Shown here one piece after another: positions 18,180 to 27,600 of a stretch of 64,000 nucleotides of DNA. The stretch comes from Mesonia maritima. GTDB lineage: Bacteria > Bacteroidota > Bacteroidia > Flavobacteriales > Flavobacteriaceae. Numbering within the stretch: position 1 is the first letter of the stretch; each line of letters begins with the position of its first letter. Under the pieces are notes generated by a model. The model searched no databases. It was not told the origin of the DNA and worked only from the letters and a program-made list of their open reading frames with translations. The stretch is from positions 806,001 to 870,000 of the forward strand of contig NZ_JBHLUA010000012.1 of assembly GCF_042433895.1 (NCBI RefSeq), read 5' to 3'. Both the position numbers and the translations under genes were made by a program.

Positions 18180-18893
18180 TTAAAGTGAAACTTTTAATGC
18201 GCTAATTAAAAATAATTGCGTGTAAGGATTTTGGGTAAAATTACGGTAACGATATTCGAGTCCTAAATTAATAACCGCGTTGTCAAAAATTTTATAGCCA
18301 ATATAATTACTGTAACGAACACCAAAATTTGGGAGTTCATCTTTTCCGAATTCCCAAACACCTTCGGCTGAGGTTACTAATAAAAATTCTTTAGCATCCA
18401 CATTATCACCATTTAAAGGAAATTCAACAGAAAATCTATAACGCGTTCTAAAGGTAGTTTTTTCCCGAAAACGTTGTGCTAATCGTAACCGATGTGCAAT
18501 TTTAAATCGGTTTAGTTTTTTTCCGTAGGCGTATTGTTCAATAAAACGGGTTTCATTTTGTTTTCCGGTAAAAGTTTCAATAAAACGATAGCGAATTCCC
18601 GCACTCACTTTTCCGTAAAAACCTACTTTTCTACTCGTAAAATGATTAAGTTCTAAAAATTGTCCTTCAAACTTTACTTCTTCACTAAAATTACGTTTAT
18701 TTTCAATGTCTGTAAAAACAATATCGCGTCGTGCGATACCAAAAGTATACGACCAAGGAGTTTCATTTTTTATGCTTACAGAGATTGCCGGATTTATAAA
18801 TCCATTAAAATTTTCTTGAGCTGAAAGCTTTCCAAATAGTAGGATTAGAAAGAAAAATAAAAATCTAAATTTTTTAGAAAATAAGATAATCAT
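18180..18893 (-). CDS. DUF2490 outer-membrane beta-barrel protein
   Basis: A 237-residue protein with an N-terminal signal (cleavage near LSAQ, residues 24-25). Alternating hydrophobic strands rich in Tyr, Arg and Phe run to the C-terminus, consistent with DUF2490, a small outer-membrane barrel family. Conserved-looking pieces are HRLRLAQRFR and RTRYRFSVEFPL. Its start lies inside the last 20 bases of the upstream gene, so the two are coupled. The function of the family is unknown. Confidence 0.75.
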   Translation of the reverse strand: MIILFSKKFRFLFFFLILLFGKLSAQENFNGFINPAISVSIKNETPWSYTFGIARRDIVFTDIENKRNFSEEVKFEGQFLELNHFTSRKVGFYGKVSAGIRYRFIETFTGKQNETRFIEQYAYGKKLNRFKIAHRLRLAQRFREKTTFRTRYRFSVEFPLNGDNVDAKEFLLVTSAEGVWEFGKDELPNFGVRYSNYIGYKIFDNAVINLGLEYRYRNFTQNPYTQLFLISALKVSL

Positions 18894-19458
18894 AAGAGTT
18901 TTCCGCTATTTCTCGCTTTTTTATGAAATTACCGGAAGCGTCAAACAAAACTTCGAGATGTTTTCTATTACCATCAATTTTCACTTTGGCAACAATCTCG
19001 TAATTATCGGGTTTATTTTGAAAAATATTCGAGGCGCGTGAATAAGTTTCCTGAGCATTTTTACTTTGTTGATGAAGATATTGCAACTGAACTTTTTCAA
19101 TTCTAAACCCTGAATACTGTTCATTAAAAAATTTTTCTATTCTTTTTTTAACTTCAGCATTCAATTTTTTTAACGGAACAGTTACTTCAACATCTTGTAA
19201 ATTTCCATCTTCGCCAAATTCTATGCTATAACCAACTTTGTTTTTCTTAAACTTGGTTTCATAACTTTTTCGCTTGCCATCTGTTTCAAAATAAAACCGA
19301 TAGGTATTTGTTTCCTCAAAAAGAACTTCATTAAAAAATTGAATTGCTTTTTCAGGCATTTCATCTTTAGAAATTCGTTCTTCTTTTTCCGATTTTTTTT
19401 GCTGTGCAATAGTACTCAAACTATTTAAAATTAGCAGTATAAAAAATAACTTTTTCAT
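18874..19458 (-). CDS. Secreted PepSY-like protein, function unknown
   Basis: A 194-residue protein with a Sec signal (residues 1-18, cleavage near TIAQ). A charged mature part contains a probable PepSY-like/BLIP-like fold, seen as two similar alpha-beta units (YSIEFGEDGNLQDVEV and HLEVLFDASGNFIKK). It overlaps the DUF2490 gene by 20 bases, which suggests a shared envelope role. PepSY-like folds often inhibit or chaperone other envelope proteins; this is inference. Confidence 0.6.
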   Translation of the reverse strand: MKKLFFILLILNSLSTIAQQKKSEKEERISKDEMPEKAIQFFNEVLFEETNTYRFYFETDGKRKSYETKFKKNKVGYSIEFGEDGNLQDVEVTVPLKKLNAEVKKRIEKFFNEQYSGFRIEKVQLQYLHQQSKNAQETYSRASNIFQNKPDNYEIVAKVKIDGNRKHLEVLFDASGNFIKKREIAENSYDYLIF

Positions 19459-19473
19459 AACTATTAAATAACT

Positions 19474-20040
19474 TTAAGCTAATTCTGAGTGGCGAAAACA
19501 GGAAACTTCATGATCGTTTACCATTCCGGTAGCTTGCATATGCGCGTAGATTACAGTAGATCCAACAAATTTAAATCCGCGTTTTTTTAAGTCTTTACTA
19601 ATCTTGTCGCTTAAGGCAGAAGTTGATGGTGCTTTTTTATAATCGGTAATATTATTTTGTATGGGTTTTCCATCTACAAAATCCCAAATATAATTGCTGA
19701 AAGTGCCAAATTCTTTTTGAATTTTCATAAAAGCTTGCGCATTGGTAACGGCCGATCTTACTTTTAATTTGTTTCTGATAATTCCTTCATTATTTAGTAA
19801 TTCCTGAATTTTTTCTTCAGAATAATTGGCTATTTTTTCATGGTTGAAATCATTAAAAGCGGTTTTAAAATTCTCGCGTTTTCGTAAAATAGTTATCCAA
19901 CTTAAACCGGCTTGAAAAGTTTCGAGCAGTAAAAATTCAAACAAGGTTTTATCATCGTAAACCGGAACTCCCCATTCTTCATCATGATAAGTTTCATAAA
20001 GTTTATCACCTTCGCACCAACCGCATCTTTTCTTCTTCAT
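19474..20040 (-). CDS. tag: DNA-3-methyladenine glycosylase I
   Basis: This base-excision repair enzyme removes 3-methyladenine from alkylated DNA. I use the ATG at 20040 (188 residues) because the protein then begins MKKKRCGWC, the family N-terminus; the longer frame adds an unlikely Lys- and Phe-rich leader. The zinc-binding residues are visible as Cys6, His19 and the C-terminal HEVSCF His/Cys pair, and the HDEEWGVP motif is intact. A thioredoxin-like gene is divergent, 73 bases away. Confidence 0.95.
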   Translation of the reverse strand: MKKKRCGWCEGDKLYETYHDEEWGVPVYDDKTLFEFLLLETFQAGLSWITILRKRENFKTAFNDFNHEKIANYSEEKIQELLNNEGIIRNKLKVRSAVTNAQAFMKIQKEFGTFSNYIWDFVDGKPIQNNITDYKKAPSTSALSDKISKDLKKRGFKFVGSTVIYAHMQATGMVNDHEVSCFRHSELA

Positions 20041-20113
20041 TTTTATTTTATATTTGAATCTAAAGTAGGAAGTTTTTAAACCATTTTTAGGCACTTTGCA
20101 GTAAATTAACCTT

Positions 20114-20743
20114 ATGGAAACAGTTTCTTTAATTCAACTTGTGCTGGAAGAATTTCAGCAAGCAATGCGGTATGATGAATATAAAAATCTAATCGATTCT
20201 CTTTTAGCTGAAAATAAATCTACCGGCGCCAACCAAAGCGAACAATTAACCATGTATTCGTCGTTAAACCAACGTAGAATGAAACGTTGGGAGAAAACTT
20301 TAAAAATTTCACCAGAAGCAAAAGAAAAAATTGAAGCTTTTCCTAAAAAAATGGGTTGGTTGGTGATTTCTGAAGGTTGGTGTGGCGATGCCGCGCATAT
20401 CTTACCGGTGCTACAAAAAATGGCTTCTTTCAATAAAAATATTGATTTAAGAATTGTGTTGCGCGACGAACACGAAAAATTAATGAATGAGTTTCTCACC
20501 AATGGTGGAAAATCTATTCCGAAATTAATTATGATTGATTTAGCGGAAGAAAAAATTATAGCCGATTGGGGTCCGCGACCTTCAGCTGCTACAAAAATGG
20601 TAGAAAAATACAAAAAAGACCACGGAAGTTTAGATGCCGATTTTAAAGAAGAATTACAGCTATGGTACAATAAAGATAAAGGAAAGACAGTTGTAGAAGA
20701 TATTACAAAAATTTTATATACGGAGGCGCAACCTTTTGGTTAA
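20114..20743 (+). CDS. Thioredoxin-like cytoplasmic protein (Thioredoxin_9 type)
   Basis: A 209-residue protein without a signal peptide. The fold has the position of a thioredoxin active site in SEGWCGDAAH, but only one cysteine is present, so it is not a classical CxxC oxidoreductase. The cis-proline segment is KSIPKLIMID. This matches the Thioredoxin_9 group seen from memory in Bacteroidota and Firmicutes. A monothiol or bacilliredoxin-like role is possible; the substrate is unknown. Confidence 0.75.
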   Translation: METVSLIQLVLEEFQQAMRYDEYKNLIDSLLAENKSTGANQSEQLTMYSSLNQRRMKRWEKTLKISPEAKEKIEAFPKKMGWLVISEGWCGDAAHILPVLQKMASFNKNIDLRIVLRDEHEKLMNEFLTNGGKSIPKLIMIDLAEEKIIADWGPRPSAATKMVEKYKKDHGSLDADFKEELQLWYNKDKGKTVVEDITKILYTEAQPFG

Positions 20744-20780
20744 AGCGGTATCTTCCAAAAAACAACTATCAAACTACAAC

Positions 20781-21338
20781 ATGAAAAAACTGTTTTTACT
20801 TGCAATTGGGGTAATGTTTTATTCCGTTGCTTCGGCTCAAAATGAAACCGATTCTATCGCTAACGGAAATCAAGAGGTTAAAATAAATTTAGCGATGTCA
20901 GTTGTTGGAATTCCCGAAATTTCTTATGAATATTTTCTGGAAGACAATACAAGTGTTGGGCTTTCAATAGGAGCTGCTTTAGATACCCCAGAAGATTTAT
21001 CGCTCCGTTTTATTGGTACAGCTTATTACCGATTATTTTTTGGTAAAAAACCAAACGCAGGATTTTTTATTGAAGGAAATGCAGCAGTAGTTCATTATCG
21101 TGATATTTATGATGAATATTACTATACTTATTATGAAGATGGTGACTATTCTTATATACGTTATGAAGTAGATGATGAATCTACTAATTTTGGATTAGGT
21201 GCTGCAGTTGGTTTCAAATTAATGACGCGAAACAATTATGTAGGTGAAATATATGCCGGCGCGGGAAGATTATTTGGCGACAGTCATGATATTGAAGTTT
21301 TCCCACGTGTTGGAGTTTCTATAGGAAAACGTTTTTAA
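20781..21338 (+). CDS. Small outer-membrane beta-barrel protein
   Basis: A 185-residue protein with a Sec signal (MKKLFLLAIGVMFYSVASAQ). The ATG at 20781 is chosen over an in-frame TTG at 20736 because it gives a clean signal peptide. The mature part has amphipathic strands of alternating Gly and aromatic residues, and a central tyrosine-rich acidic loop (about residues 110-135) probably faces the outside. It ends in GVSIGKRF, with a terminal Phe as in many outer-membrane barrels. No specific family is recognised. Confidence 0.65.
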   Translation: MKKLFLLAIGVMFYSVASAQNETDSIANGNQEVKINLAMSVVGIPEISYEYFLEDNTSVGLSIGAALDTPEDLSLRFIGTAYYRLFFGKKPNAGFFIEGNAAVVHYRDIYDEYYYTYYEDGDYSYIRYEVDDESTNFGLGAAVGFKLMTRNNYVGEIYAGAGRLFGDSHDIEVFPRVGVSIGKRF

Positions 21339-21412
21339 GATCGATTAGAAAGTTTAGGTGGAAAATAGTAACAAATTTTTCATTTTTATACTTATACTGA
21401 AAATAGTATCTT

Positions 21413-21610
21413 ATGAATTCACGAACTAAAAAGAAATCTTTTATTTTGTTGCTAAGCGGTTTAAGTGTGGTGGCACTCTCACAAATTTCTGCTCACTTTT
21501 TAAAGTTAACCGATCTAGAAAAAGGACTTTCTATGGGAGTTGGAATTGGACTTCTACTAATGGCTGTCTTTTTCTTGAAAACAAAATCTTTAAAGCAGAT
21601 TTCTGAGTAA
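21413..21610 (+). CDS. Small two-helix membrane protein, function unknown
   Basis: A 65-residue protein with a basic N-terminus and two hydrophobic segments at about residues 10-28 and 39-54. It converges on truB, whose stop is 15 bases away. No domain is recognised, and expression is not supported by a clear promoter box. Confidence 0.55.
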   Translation: MNSRTKKKSFILLLSGLSVVALSQISAHFLKLTDLEKGLSMGVGIGLLLMAVFFLKTKSLKQISE

Positions 21611-21624
21611 ATAGGAATTTTAAA

Positions 21625-22329
21625 CTATTCTTTCTTCGGAAGTTTGCTTATAAACGTATCTAAATCTAAAGCGTTTTCAATATGAAAATCGCCACTTTTT
21701 GTGCGGCGTAAAGCAGATAAATGAGCGCCACTTTCTACTGCTTTTCCAAAATCGTGAGCAAGACTTCTTATGTAAGTTCCCTTGCTACAAGTCACTTTAA
21801 AATCAACTTTTGGAAGACGAATTTGGGTTAATTCAAAAGAAGAAATCGTAACTTTTCTCGGATCTATTTTTACCTCTTCGCCTTTTCGGGCATATTCATA
21901 CAAACGTTTTCCGTCCTTTTTTAAAGCGGAAAAAACGGGCGGATATTGTTCAATTTCGCCTGTGAATTTTTCACTGGCTTTTTTTAATTTTTCTTCAGTT
22001 AAATGTTCTGTAGGAAAAGTTTTGTCGACTTCGGTTTCTAAATCGTAAGATGGCGTCGTCCCGCCAAAAGTAAATGTTCCGGTATATTCTTTTTCTTGCC
22101 CTTGAAGTTCGGGAATTTTTTTAGTGAATTTTCCTGTGCAAATCACTAAAACGCCAGTTGCTAACGGATCTAAAGTTCCTGCGTGACCTACTTTTATTTT
22201 CTTGATTCCGCAGTTTTTTTTAATTAACCAACGTACTTTATTTACCAATTGAAAGGAAGTCCATTCTAAAGGTTTATCGAATACGAGAATTTGTCCGTTT
22301 TTAAAATCTTCTGCGGTAAAGTGAGTCAT
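21625..22329 (-). CDS. truB: tRNA pseudouridine(55) synthase
   Basis: This enzyme isomerises uridine 55 in the T-loop of tRNAs. At 234 residues it is short for the family, lacking the long C-terminal PUA extension, as in other Bacteroidota. The catalytic Asp is in HAGTLDPLATGVLV at about residues 49-62. The DKPLEWTSFQLVNKVR start and KGTYIRSLAHDFG segment are typical. It is the last gene of a minus-strand group ftsX, DUF3098, uppP, truB but is set apart from uppP by 182 bases holding a structured element. Confidence 0.96.
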   Translation of the reverse strand: MTHFTAEDFKNGQILVFDKPLEWTSFQLVNKVRWLIKKNCGIKKIKVGHAGTLDPLATGVLVICTGKFTKKIPELQGQEKEYTGTFTFGGTTPSYDLETEVDKTFPTEHLTEEKLKKASEKFTGEIEQYPPVFSALKKDGKRLYEYARKGEEVKIDPRKVTISSFELTQIRLPKVDFKVTCSKGTYIRSLAHDFGKAVESGAHLSALRRTKSGDFHIENALDLDTFISKLPKKE

Positions 22330-22386
22330 AGTTTAAAATTTCGTTTCAAAGATGAAGTTTTCAGGTTTATTTACAAAATGATTTTT

Positions 22387-22508
22387 TGCGTTAGGGATAG
22401 TAGCGGCATCCTTTTTTATTTGTCTTTTCTATGGAGTCGAAAAGTGTTTACAAATAAAAAAGATATAGCGAATAGCCCGACCCGAAATGGAATGTAGGGA
22501 ATGCCCAA
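22387..22508. repeat. Structured intergenic element between uppP and truB
   Basis: A perfect 13-base inverted repeat (22411-22423, pairing with 22451-22463) encloses a nested 6-base stem (22424-22429 with 22439-22444). The flanks hold TTGCGTTAGGGAT on the left and AGCCCGACCC ... GGGAATGCCC on the right. From memory, elements with these flanking blocks recur between genes in Flavobacteriaceae; I could not check this. The orientation is uncertain. It could be an RNA element, a processing site or a small non-autonomous repeat. Confidence 0.5.
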
Positions 22509-22511
22509 GTC

Positions 22512-23300
22512 TTAGCTATAACTTACTGCAATGGCCACAATTCCTACAATTAAACAATAGATAGCAAAATAGCGAAGTTTACTTTTTTTAACCAGTGAAA
22601 TCATCCACGTACATGCAAAAAGTCCTGAAATAAATGCAGCGATAAAACCGATAATAAGTGCTGAATTATTTCCTGAATGCGTTAACTCTCCACTTAACAG
22701 ATCTTTTGCGATTTTTCCTAAAATAAGCGGAACAACCATTAAAAATGAAAATCGGGCGGCTTTGGTTTTGTCGTTACCTAGTAAAACAGAAGTTGAAATT
22801 GTAGCGCCACTTCGCGAAATTCCTGGTAAAAGTGCAATGGCTTGCGAAATACCAATTACAAAGGCGTTGGAGTAACTTACTTTTTTTTCGGTGTTTTTAG
22901 CTTTGTCGGCTAACCAAAGTAATAATGCGGTGATTACGAGCATAAAACCGACTAATAGAACGCTACCACCGAAAAGTTGCTCTAATTCGTCTTCAAATAA
23001 TACCCCGATTAAAGCTGCGGGAATCATGGAAATGATGATTTTTAGCGAAAATTTGGTTTCTTCATTCCATTTAAATTGAAACAAGCCGCTTAAGATTTTC
23101 CAAATATCTTTTCTGAAAATAACGATCGTGCTTAATGCGGTGGCAAAATGCATAACTACGGTAAAAAGTAGCGATTCTTCAGGAACGCTGGTGTCGCCTA
23201 AAATGGCTTTTCCTAATTCTAAATGACCGCTGGAAGAAACGGGTAGAAATTCGGTTAATCCTTGAATAATTCCCAATAATAGGGCGTCTAAACTATCCAT
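22512..23300 (-). CDS. uppP: Undecaprenyl-diphosphate phosphatase
   Basis: This inner-membrane BacA-type phosphatase recycles the undecaprenyl carrier used in peptidoglycan and O-antigen synthesis. The 262-residue protein has the two catalytic motifs GLTEFLPVSSSGHLEL (residues 15-30) and LLPGISRSGATISTS, plus about eight membrane helices. Its ATG overlaps the DUF3098 stop by one base (TAATG). The position behind ftsX links carrier recycling with cell division genes. Confidence 0.97.
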   Translation of the reverse strand: MDSLDALLLGIIQGLTEFLPVSSSGHLELGKAILGDTSVPEESLLFTVVMHFATALSTIVIFRKDIWKILSGLFQFKWNEETKFSLKIIISMIPAALIGVLFEDELEQLFGGSVLLVGFMLVITALLLWLADKAKNTEKKVSYSNAFVIGISQAIALLPGISRSGATISTSVLLGNDKTKAARFSFLMVVPLILGKIAKDLLSGELTHSGNNSALIIGFIAAFISGLFACTWMISLVKKSKLRYFAIYCLIVGIVAIAVSYS

Positions 23301-23569
23301 TATTTTTTCTTACCGGGATTTAAGAGAATGGCGTAAACTTCAATTCCGAAACCAATTAGAACAAGCATTGGTGCAAGTCTAATTCTTCGCCAGTTATAAA
23401 TTGCAGGGTTAAATACTTCGGGGTCGTCGCTTCCCCCGCCGGCCATTAAAATAAATCCTAACGCAATTACGGCTAACCCGATAAGCATTACTTTAAAATT
23501 TTTTCTCTCGAAAATAAAATAAGGTTCTTGCTTTTGTTTTAATTCTTCTCGTCGTTTTTGTTCTCCCAT
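23300..23569 (-). CDS. DUF3098 small membrane protein
   Basis: An 89-residue protein with a basic N-terminus and two membrane helices (about residues 27-44 and 66-83) separated by a short GGGSDDPEVFNPAIYNWRR loop that is typical of DUF3098. It lies between ftsX and uppP, which suggests a role in division or wall synthesis; the function is unknown. Confidence 0.85.
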   Translation of the reverse strand: MGEQKRREELKQKQEPYFIFERKNFKVMLIGLAVIALGFILMAGGGSDDPEVFNPAIYNWRRIRLAPMLVLIGFGIEVYAILLNPGKKK

Positions 23570-23602
23570 AATTGTTTTTTCAAAAGTAATAAAAGCTATA
23601 AT

Positions 23603-24481
23603 TTAATAGTAAAGTTCATCGGTTTGCAAATTTAAAAAGCGTTGGGTGGCGAAAAAAGTACTTAACCAAGAAATAATAATTCCGAGTAAGAAAACGGCTC
23701 CAAACAAACTAGCAAGCAGCACTTGATTACTTAATAAATTAAGTTCTGGGAAACTTTTATTGATGTAATATAAAACGCCGGCCATTCCGCATAAAGCGAG
23801 AATTGCGCCAATCATTCCTAATTTTATACTTTTCCAAATAAAAGGGCGTCTAATAAAACCTTTTGTAGCGCCAACCATTTGCATGGTTTTAATAGTAAAT
23901 CGTTTAGAATAAACCGAAAGTCGAATGGAACTGTTGATTAATAGAACGGCGATAAACGTGAAAATTCCGCTTACTACGAGAATCCAAAAACTAATCCGTT
24001 TTACGTTATCATTTAATAAAGCAATGAGCGGTTTATCGTAAACTACTTCATCTATAAAATTTTTTTCGGTTAAATCACGCGAAATTTCTGCTATCTGAAC
24101 TTCAGAAACATAATCGGCATTAAAATAAACATCGATTGAATTTTGTAACGGATTATAGCCTAAAAAGTCCATAAAATCTTCGCCAATTTCTTCGCTGTGC
24201 GCTTTGGCAGCTTCCTCTTTAGATACAAAATTGGTGCTTTTGGTATATTCGGCTAAGGCTAAACTTTTTTGAAGCTGATTAATTTCTACTTCTTTCGCGG
24301 TGTCTTTTAAATAAATGGTTAAAGCGATTTGCTCCTTAAAATGATCGGCAACTTTTTTGGTATTCAACACCAAAAGCCCTAGCAATCCTAATAAAAAAAG
24401 GACGAGCGAAATACTAATAACAACCGAAAAATAAGACGAAATTAACCGTCTTTTCTGATATCTCTCAAAAGAAGAACTCAT
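23603..24481 (-). CDS. ftsX: Cell division protein FtsX
   Basis: A 292-residue permease-like protein that, with the ATPase FtsE, activates septal peptidoglycan hydrolases. Helices are visible at about residues 20-43, 165-190, 220-240 and 262-283. Between the first two lies the extracytoplasmic domain of about 120 residues. No ftsE is adjacent, as is common in Bacteroidota. The gene is divergent from leuS and begins the minus-strand group ending in truB. Confidence 0.9.
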   Translation of the reverse strand: MSSSFERYQKRRLISSYFSVVISISLVLFLLGLLGLLVLNTKKVADHFKEQIALTIYLKDTAKEVEINQLQKSLALAEYTKSTNFVSKEEAAKAHSEEIGEDFMDFLGYNPLQNSIDVYFNADYVSEVQIAEISRDLTEKNFIDEVVYDKPLIALLNDNVKRISFWILVVSGIFTFIAVLLINSSIRLSVYSKRFTIKTMQMVGATKGFIRRPFIWKSIKLGMIGAILALCGMAGVLYYINKSFPELNLLSNQVLLASLFGAVFLLGIIISWLSTFFATQRFLNLQTDELYY

Positions 24482-24573
24482 AAAAAGCGCGTGTGATTTT
24501 TTGTAAAAATAATAAAGTAATCGGAACTCTTTTCTTTAAAACGTCTAAACTTTTCACTTTCGTACATTAATAG

Positions 24574-24581
24574 TACTTTTG
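24574..24581 (+). promoter_or_regulatory. Bacteroidota -7 box for leuS
   Basis: TACTTTTG matches TAnnTTTG and lies 43 bases before the leuS ATG. No strong TTG -33 box is apparent. Confidence 0.55.
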
Positions 24582-24623
24582 CGAATCAAATTTCAGCATT
24601 CGTAACTACGAAAAATACAGAAA

Positions 24624-27600
24624 ATGAGCTACAATTTTAAGCAGATAGAAGCCAAATGGCAAAAATATTGGGCAGAAAACCAAACTTTTAAAGCCTCTAA
24701 TAAAAGCGATAAAGAGAAATTTTATGTACTCGATATGTTTCCGTATCCATCGGGAGCCGGCTTGCATGTTGGTCATCCGCTCGGTTATATTGCCAGCGAT
24801 ATTGTAGCGCGTTACAAAAGACATCAAGGTTTTAATGTATTGCATCCGCAAGGGTACGATTCGTTTGGATTGCCCGCAGAACAATACGCGATACAAACCG
24901 GTCAACATCCGGCAATTACCACAAAAACCAATATTAAACGCTATCGCGAGCAACTTGATAAAATAGGATTTTCATTTGATTGGAGCCGAGAAGTGCGCAC
25001 CAGCGATCCGAATTATTACAAATGGACGCAATGGATATTCATTCAGCTTTTTGAAAGTTGGTATGATGCTGCGGAAGGAAAAGCCAAACCGATTGCTGAT
25101 TTAGTTGAACTATTTAATTCGGAAGGAAACAGCCAAGTAAAAGCCGCTTGCGATGAGGATGTTACTGAATTTTCTGCGGAAGATTGGAAAGCTTTTTCAG
25201 AAAAAGAACAACAAGAAATTTTACTAAAATATCGCTTAACCTATTTAGCTGAAACCGAAGTGAATTGGTGTCCGCAATTAGGAACTGTTTTAGCGAACGA
25301 TGAAATTGTAAACGGCGTTTCTGAACGTGGCGGTTACCCTGTGGTTCGAAAAAAAATGAAGCAATGGAGTATGCGAATTTCTGCCTATGCAGAGCGTTTG
25401 CTTCAAGGGTTAAATGATATTGATTGGACCGAAAGTTTAAAGGAAAGTCAACGTAACTGGATTGGGAAATCTGTCGGAGCGTCGGTAACTTTTAAGGTGA
25501 ACGATCATCAAGATACAATTGAAGTGTTTACGACCCGTCCCGATACTATTTTTGGCGTGACCTTTATGACCTTAGCGCCCGAACATGAATTGGTTTCAAA
25601 AATCACCACACCCGAGCAAAAAGAAGCGGTAGAAGCTTATATTGAAGCGACTGCTAAACGTAGCGAGCGCGAACGAATGGCTGATGTAAAAACCATTTCT
25701 GGAGTATTTACCGGAGCCTATGCCGAGCATCCATTCACCAAAGAACCCGTCCCAATTTGGATTGGCGATTACGTTTTAGCCAGCTACGGAACTGGCGCGG
25801 TTATGGCTGTTCCGTGTGGCGATCAGCGCGATTATGATTTTGCGAAACATTTTAATATTCCCATAAAAAATATTTTTAAAGATGTTGATATTTCTGAAGA
25901 AGCTTATTCAGAAAAAGACGATACAAAACTCACAAATTCAGATTTCTTAAATGACCTGCCGTATAAAAAGGCCTTGAAACGAGCGATTTTCGAATTAGAA
26001 AAAATCGGTCAAGGAAAAGGAAAAACCAATTATAGATTACGAGATGCGGTTTTTAGTCGCCAGCGTTATTGGGGCGAACCGTTTCCGGTATATTACGTAA
26101 ACGGAATGCCAAAAATGATCGATGAAAAGTATTTACCGCTCCAATTACCGGAAGTCGAAAAGTATTTACCGACCGAAGAAGGCGAACCGCCATTAGGAAG
26201 AGCCGATGTTTGGGCGTGGGATTCCGAAAAAAATGAAGTAGTAAGCAATAATTTAATCGATGATAAAACGGTATTTCCGTTAGAATTGAACACGATGCCG
26301 GGCTGGGCGGGAAGTTCTTGGTATTTTTTCCGGTATATGGAAGATGAAAAGCGCGATGAAGTTTTTGCTTCCGTGGAAGCGATGAAGTATTGGGAAAATG
26401 TAGATTTATATTTAGGCGGAAGCGAGCACGCAACCGGCCACTTATTATACGCGCGTTTTTGGACCAAGTTTTTAAAAGATCGCGGCTTGGTACCCGTAGA
26501 AGAACCCTTTAAAAAACTTATCAACCAAGGGATGATTTTAGGGGAAAGTGCTTTTGTTTATAGAATTGATTTTCAATTTGAATCAAAAAATAATATTCCA
26601 AAAGAAGATATTTTAAATATAGAAAAGACAGAAAATTTTATTTTTAGGGAATTAAATGACCCAAACTTGTTTTTATCTAAAACATTCAAGGAGGAATTTG
26701 AAAAATCAGGTTTAGCCACTATTGATGCAATTAATAATTTTTTAGATAATAAAATTGATTTTATAAAAAATGAATTAGCTAAAAATTCTATTAAAATAGA
26801 TTTAAATATTCACTCAAATTTAACCCCAATCCACGCCGCTGTTTCCTTAGTGAATACTTCTAACGAATTAGATACTGATGGTTTTAAAAATTGGCGTCCA
26901 GAATTTAAAGATGCTAAATTTATTACCAACGAGGATGATAAATATATAGTCGGTCGCGAAGTTGAAAAAATGTCGAAGTCAAAATTCAATGTCGTTAATC
27001 CCGATGATATTTGTAATGAATATGGCGCCGATACTTTGCGGATGTACGAAATGTTTTTAGGTCCGCTAGAGCAAGCAAAACCTTGGAATACTGCAGGAAT
27101 TACGGGTGTTTATAATTTCTTGAAAAAGCTGTGGAAACTTTACCATAACGGAGAAGAATTTTCGGTTTCAGAAGAAGCAGCTTCCAAAGATTCCTTAAAA
27201 ACACTGCATAAAACCATCAAAAAAGTAACTGAAGATATTGAAGAATTCAGTTTTAATACTTCGGTATCAACCTTTATGATTTGTGTGAACGAATTAGCTG
27301 CGCAAAAATGTAACAGCCGAGAAATTTTAGAATCTTTGGCTGTTTTAATTTCGCCTTATGCGCCCCACATTGCGGAAGAATTGTGGAGTAAATTAGGGCA
27401 TTCAGAAAGTATTGCTACTGCTGATTTTCCGAAATTTGAAGAAAAACATTTGGTAGAAAGCACGAAAACTTACCCGATTTCCTTTAATGGAAAAATGCGT
27501 TTTACACTTGATTTGTCGTTAGACCTATCAAAAGATGAAATAGAAAAAATAGTGATGGAAGATGAGCGTACCCAAAAACAACTCAACGGCCGCGAACCGA

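Noticed and set aside
20155..20670. A 171-codon open frame on the minus strand
   Set aside because: It lies antisense within the thioredoxin-like gene, has no recognisable domain and contains many Ser and Phe typical of antisense reading of this AT-rich DNA.
24606..24953. A 115-codon minus-strand frame over the leuS start
   Set aside because: It is antisense to the HIGH-motif region of leuS and has no supporting features.
26053..26524. Two overlapping minus-strand frames of 126 and 143 codons
   Set aside because: Both are antisense to the conserved core of leuS and have no family features.
26568..26822. LeuRS insertion considered as an intein
   Set aside because: It is too short for a full splicing domain, has no Cys/Ser at the entry and no His-Asn at the exit. 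It looks like an ordinary domain insertion.
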